Below are positions 60,765 to 64,000 of a DNA stretch of 64,000 nt, in pieces; position 1 is the stretch's first letter, and each line of letters opens with the position of its first letter. Source of the stretch: Candidatus Eiseniibacteriota bacterium (lineage in GTDB: Bacteria; Eisenbacteria; RBG-16-71-46); contig JADJLL010000008.1 in NCBI GenBank assembly GCA_016710095.1, positions 138,505-202,504 of the forward strand. Reading direction: 5' to 3'. A program made the translations under genes and the position numbers. Below the pieces are notes generated by a model. It saw nothing but the letters and a program-made list of their open reading frames with translations, ran no database searches and was not told where the DNA came from.

Positions 60765-61217
60765 GGGCTGTCCTCTGTCGTTCTATCTCACGCGCCGTGC
60801 GAGGGACTCGCGGCCGGGCGCAGGACGGATAGGAACTGCGACGAGAACGCACCGGGGGAACGGCGGCCGGGGGGATCAGCCGTATGTGCGTCGGCGACTT
60901 CGAGCGAGCGGGCCGCGCGGGGAGCGCGACCCTTCACATCACCTCCTCACGGCACGCCATGCGGATGGCGTTCGGACGATGGATGGAATGAGCTGGCTCG
61001 GATCGGCGAAGTCGGGGGATCTCGTTGGCAGCGAGGCGACGCGCCGAGCATTGGCGGCGGCAGTATCCGCTGGCCACCGCGCGGAGTCACGCACCATTTT
61101 CTTGGTCGGCGCGAAATCACGCGGACCTCGCGCACAGGACGGCTCACGAGTTCGCTGTGACTGCTCTTCCGTTCGCTCCGACACACAGTGGTCGGCGCGA
61201 CGCGAACGGCCGGCGCC
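60765..61217. other. 453-base gene-free interval
   Basis: Holds the leader of the giant surface-protein gene on the minus strand (AGAGGA eight bases before its start) and the downstream side of the amidohydrolase operon. Short open frames on both strands give arginine-rich sequences without domains. I see no RNA gene or clear repeat. Confidence 0.4.
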
Positions 61218-62426
61218 TCAGCCCACCCGCTTCCACACGCGGGCCGCGCATTCCTGCGCGCGCGCGAAGACCTTGCGCTCGTCCACGCTGACGAGCACGC
61301 CGTTGTCCATGACGACGTTGCCCGCCACCACGACGCCCGCCACGGGCGCGCGCAGCAGGCCCGACCACAGGTGCGCGTTGAGCGTGCGCGACGAGAACTC
61401 GGTCGCGGCGTGATAGTCGAGCAGGATGAAGTCGGCGGGCGCGCCGGGCTTGATCTGCCCGAGCTCCTCGCCGAAGTGATCCGACGCCCAACGCGCGCCG
61501 TTCACGAACAGCCGCCGGTAGTGCGCGTCGGCCATGCTCGGCTGGTAGGCGCCGTCGGGCACGGGCGGCGCGTTGGCGCCGTCGTCGCTGCCCCAGGCGA
61601 TTTCGGTTTCGCGCACGAGCGCCGCGACGCTGCCGGTGCCCGTCGCGCAGAGCGCGTCGCCGCGATCGCGCACGGCGCCGACGAGTCCGCGCGGCGCGCA
61701 TTCGGCGTGCGCCCACAGCGCCGGCAGGCGCGTCGCGGGCAGCGACTGCTTGCCGCCCCAGCGCTCGGCCGGCGTCAGGTCGAGCGCGAGGTCCACGTGC
61801 ACGGCGAGTCCGCCCGCGCTCTCCATGGCCTCGGCGAGCAGCGTCTCGATGCCCTGCAGCGTCGTCGCCTGCACGCCGAGCATGCCGCGCAGCCGGCCGC
61901 GGCCGGTGCGTTCGAGGTCGCGCGCGAAGCCGACGCACTCGTCGATCGCCGCGCGGCGCTCGAGCGGCGTGTCGTCTTCGGCCGCGCCGTAGCACGTCGC
62001 GACGCGCACGCCGACCTTTTCGGCGGCCGTGATCACCTCGGTGAGCGACAGATCGAGGCAGGCGCCCGAGCGATGGAAGTCCACGACCGTCGTGACGCCG
62101 TGGCGCACGCCCTCGACGAGCGCGGCCTGCACCGCCCACGCGACGTCCTCGGCGGACAGCGCGCGGTCGTAGCGCCGCCACTCGGCGCTCGTGCGCAGGC
62201 CGAGCCCGCGCGCCAGGTGCCGCGCGAGGTGCGCGTGCGTGTTGACGAAGCCGGGCATGAGCACGCGGCCGCGCGCCGGCCACAGCGTTTCGTCCGGGTA
62301 CGCCGCGGCGAGATCGCCGAGCGTCGAGATGTTGGCGATGTGCGAGCCGACGACGCGCACGGCGGCGTTGTCGTACACGAGCGGCTCGGGGCCGCCCGTC
62401 ACCACGGTGCACGGTCCGACGATCAC
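61218..62426 (-). CDS. Amidohydrolase, SsnA-like
   Basis: Metal-dependent hydrolase of the cytosine-deaminase/MTA-SAH deaminase type, 402 residues. Metal-site residues are visible: MPGFVNTHAHLARHLARGLG (HxH), GLAVHVDLALDLTP (His), LWAHAECAP (His) and EIAWGSDDGANAPP (Asp). The start is a GTG at 62426 overlapping the TGA of the first amidohydrolase (GTGA). The N-terminal IVGPCTVVTGGPEPLVYDNA and HLARGLGLRTSAEWRRYDRA resemble SsnA, a selenium/purine-linked aminohydrolase of unknown reaction. That identity is tentative, since no selenium or molybdenum-hydroxylase genes are visible here. Confidence 0.82.
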   Translation of the reverse strand: MIVGPCTVVTGGPEPLVYDNAAVRVVGSHIANISTLGDLAAAYPDETLWPARGRVLMPGFVNTHAHLARHLARGLGLRTSAEWRRYDRALSAEDVAWAVQAALVEGVRHGVTTVVDFHRSGACLDLSLTEVITAAEKVGVRVATCYGAAEDDTPLERRAAIDECVGFARDLERTGRGRLRGMLGVQATTLQGIETLLAEAMESAGGLAVHVDLALDLTPAERWGGKQSLPATRLPALWAHAECAPRGLVGAVRDRGDALCATGTGSVAALVRETEIAWGSDDGANAPPVPDGAYQPSMADAHYRRLFVNGARWASDHFGEELGQIKPGAPADFILLDYHAATEFSSRTLNAHLWSGLLRAPVAGVVVAGNVVMDNGVLVSVDERKVFARAQECAARVWKRVG

Positions 62427-62905
62427 CGCAGCGTCCCCGCGGCGCGCGCACGGTCGAGCAGCGCCAGGCCTTCGCGGCGCGACTCGGCGACCACGGCGAG
62501 CGGGTCCATCGTCTTCCAGTCGCCCCAGTCGTAGAGCACCTTGCCCGCGCACATCGTGAGCGTGACGTCGGACGAGTTCGCGCCGTGCACGAGGGCGGTG
62601 TACGGATCGTCGAGCCCGAACGGCGCGCAGCGCGGCATGGACACGTCCACGACCGCCATGTCCGCCTGCTTGCCGCACTCGAGCGAACCGATCTCGCGGA
62701 ACAGCCCGAGCGCGCGGGCGCCGTCGCAGGTGGCGAGCGCGACGACGTCGCGCGCGCTCATCGGATCGTCGCGGTGCTTCACGCGGTTGATCCCGGCGGC
62801 GAGGCCCATCTCGACGAACGTGTCGAGACGGTTGTTGCACGCGGCGCCGTCGGAGCCGAGGCCGCAGCGGATGCCGTGGCGCTTCCACGCGGCGACGTCG
62901 GCCCA
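62423..62905 (-). CDS. MTA/SAH-deaminase-like amidohydrolase, C-terminal part (frameshifted gene)
   Basis: Continues the gene from 63752 in the correct frame after an extra C at 62906. The frame resumes WADVAAWKRHGIRCGLGSDG with the metal-site aspartate (GLGSDGAACNNRLDTFVEMG). SARDVVALATCDGARALGLF and GSLECGKQADMAVVDVSMP follow, all standard for the C-terminal half of these deaminases. It ends at 62423, overlapping the GTG of the SsnA-like gene. Confidence 0.85.
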   Translation of the reverse strand, partial: WADVAAWKRHGIRCGLGSDGAACNNRLDTFVEMGLAAGINRVKHRDDPMSARDVVALATCDGARALGLFREIGSLECGKQADMAVVDVSMPRCAPFGLDDPYTALVHGANSSDVTLTMCAGKVLYDWGDWKTMDPLAVVAESRREGLALLDRARAAGTLR

Positions 62906-62906
62906 G

Positions 62907-63752
62907 CCCGGAGCCGAGCTTCATGTTCGAGCCGGGGCAGTGCACGAGCGCGGCGTCGGCGCGCGCCATCAGGCCCATCTCTTCTTCGTCGAGCCACACG
63001 CCGTGCGCGCCCACGAAGTGGTCGCTCAGCACGCCGTGCTTCTCGAAGTACGGCGTCGCGTGGCAGCCGACCGCGCCCTTCACCGCCGCGCCTTCGGTCG
63101 GAGCCTCAGCGATGTGCGTGTGGACGAGCATGCCGCGCTCGCGCGACAGCGCCGCCACGTCGTGCCACAGCCCTTCGGAACACGACAGGATGAAGCGCGG
63201 CGCGAGCGAGACGTGCAGCCGGCCGTCGCCCGCGCGGTCGTAGCGCTTGGCGATCGCGAGCGTGTCGTCGAGCTGGGCGCGCGCGGGGCGCAGCATGCCG
63301 TTCGGCACACCCTCGCCCGCGTCCATGAGCGCGGGCCCGAAGCACGCGCGCACGCCCGGTCGCTCCAGCGTCTCGCCGACCACGTCGGTGTGGTGGACCG
63401 TGCCCATGTCGTTGACGGTCGTGACACCGCCCGCGATCAGTTCACAGAGCCCGAGGCGCACGGATGCCGCCATCGACGCGGGCGTGTGCTGCATCTCGAG
63501 CGGCCAGATGCGTTCGCGCAGCCAGAGCAGCAGGTCGCTCTGCTCGGCCTGAGCGCGGAACAGCGTCTGGCAGAGGTGCATGTGGCCGTGCACGAAGCCG
63601 GGCAGCACGAGGGCGCCACGGGCGTCGAAGCGGCGGAGTTCGGCGTCGGGACCGAGGCGCTCGAGGATCGGAGCGACGTCCGAGCCGATCGCGAGGATGC
63701 GATCGTCCTGAACGAGCAGGTCACCCTGCTCGATCCGGCCGGTGGCATCCAT
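62907..63752 (-). CDS. MTA/SAH-deaminase-like amidohydrolase, N-terminal part (frameshifted gene)
   Basis: N-terminal half of an aminohydrolase acting on adenosine- or guanine-like substrates. Metal-site residues: LPGFVHGHMHLCQTLFRAQA (HxH), VHTHIAEAPTEG (His), VGAHGVWLDEEEM (His). The frame then breaks at LVHCPGSNMKLGSG. The start is uncertain: the ATG at 63752 begins MDATGRIEQGDLL but cuts off the usual first strand, seen upstream in frame as SHIHGGTLVC. No ATG/GTG/TTG fits just before it; the next in-frame start is a GTG at 63938, which adds about 45 odd residues. A second consensus error here is possible. Confidence 0.8.
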
Positions 63753-63979
63753 GCACACCAGTGTCCCGCCATGAATGTGGGAAGTAGCGCAGAATCTCGC
63801 CTCCGTGCGAGTCCCGAGGGGGACGGCATCCGTGCCGTCGGAGTGGCCCGAAGCAGAGTCGCCCTCGCCGCGATGCGAGTCAAGCAATTCGATACTCGGT
63901 TCGGGCCGCTCGACGCGCTCACCGCGTGACTCGCCCACCCGGAGTGGTTCATCATGGACGCACTGGAGGATTCCCCCGC

Positions 63980-64000
63980 ATGCGCCGCGTCCGTCTGTTC
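63980..64000 (+). CDS. Possible start of a plus-strand gene, truncated by window end
   Basis: ATG at 63980 opens MRRVRLF and is preceded by GGAGG (63966-63970) nine bases before. Only seven codons are visible, so nothing can be said about the product. Divergent from the amidohydrolase operon. Confidence 0.3.

Noticed and set aside
56034..61160. 1708-codon plus-strand frame opposite the giant surface protein
   Set aside because: Arg/Ala/Val-rich shadow of the beta-helix gene. The minus-strand product has a signal peptide and recognised modules.
60939..61184. Short minus-strand frames near 60.9-61.2 kb
   Set aside because: No ribosome site, no domain and arginine-rich composition; overlapping short frames exist on the same strand.
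61218..63938. A single 906-residue fused amidohydrolase protein
   Set aside because: The middle section is frameshifted nonsense. The correct frames give two separate amidohydrolases with a GTGA junction at 62423-62426.

Overview
The window is very GC-rich, gene-dense DNA from a diderm (Gram-negative-type) bacterium. It encodes a TolC-type efflux operon, many predicted outer-membrane beta-barrel proteins, lipoproteins with a lipobox, and exported proteins ending in a FlgD-like 'YPNPF...GRDEDGR...AAGLY' domain. That C-terminal domain, with cohesin/dockerin-like modules, ECF sigma/anti-sigma pairs and many hypothetical exported proteins, fits the FCB-type lineages and especially Candidatus Eisenbacteria. 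This assignment is inference; no rRNA or universal marker is in the window to confirm it.

Layout. 1-4276 (minus): a TetR-controlled tripartite efflux operon (TetR, TolC, HlyD, DHA2-type MFS) with an operator-like palindrome upstream. 4380-5110: an A-depleted homopolymer stretch that looks like assembly noise. 5165-7971: tldD-tldE. 7990-9856: an exported nitroreductase-like protein facing a Mut7-C protein. 9857-10244: a candidate small RNA with a strong terminator, then a 25-bp inverted repeat. 10245-12187: GT2 glycosyltransferase and polyprenyl-phosphate sugar-1-phosphate transferase. 12197-14351: three exported or unknown proteins. 14661-17499: DinB, lipoprotein, Eis-like acetyltransferase, thioesterase. 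17506-19608: orphan chemoreceptor. 19772-23919: surface lipoprotein plus retropepsin/PDZ protein. 24109-29098: beta-barrel protein, DoxX, DsbD and a YyaL-like thioredoxin-domain protein. 29191-30311: first ECF sigma/anti-sigma pair. 30984-34164: M28 peptidase and EamA transporter. 34180-38306: YhaO/YhaN-like nuclease-ATPase pair. 38307-38792: direct and tandem repeats.

38793-43533 is the most unusual locus: an ECF-like sigma factor, a two-zinc-finger membrane protein and a predicted exported TPR-CHAT (caspase-like) protease, apparently one transcription unit. 44022-48102 holds a TPR-like membrane protein, a SppA protease with a large extra N-terminal region, and endonuclease III preceded by two near-identical perfect palindromes. 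48385-54395 carries envelope proteins, a GNAT enzyme, an esterase and a half-size TauE protein. 54704-60764 encodes three exported proteins with cohesin-like modules, the largest also with a beta-helix, a dockerin-like segment and a FlgD-like end. 61218-63752 encodes two adjacent amidohydrolases.

Three genes (CHAT protease, SppA, first amidohydrolase) are each broken by a single extra base while their catalytic residues remain on both sides. This points to consensus errors more than to decay. Many neighbouring genes overlap by ATGA or GTGA, so most same-strand runs are probably translationally coupled operons.
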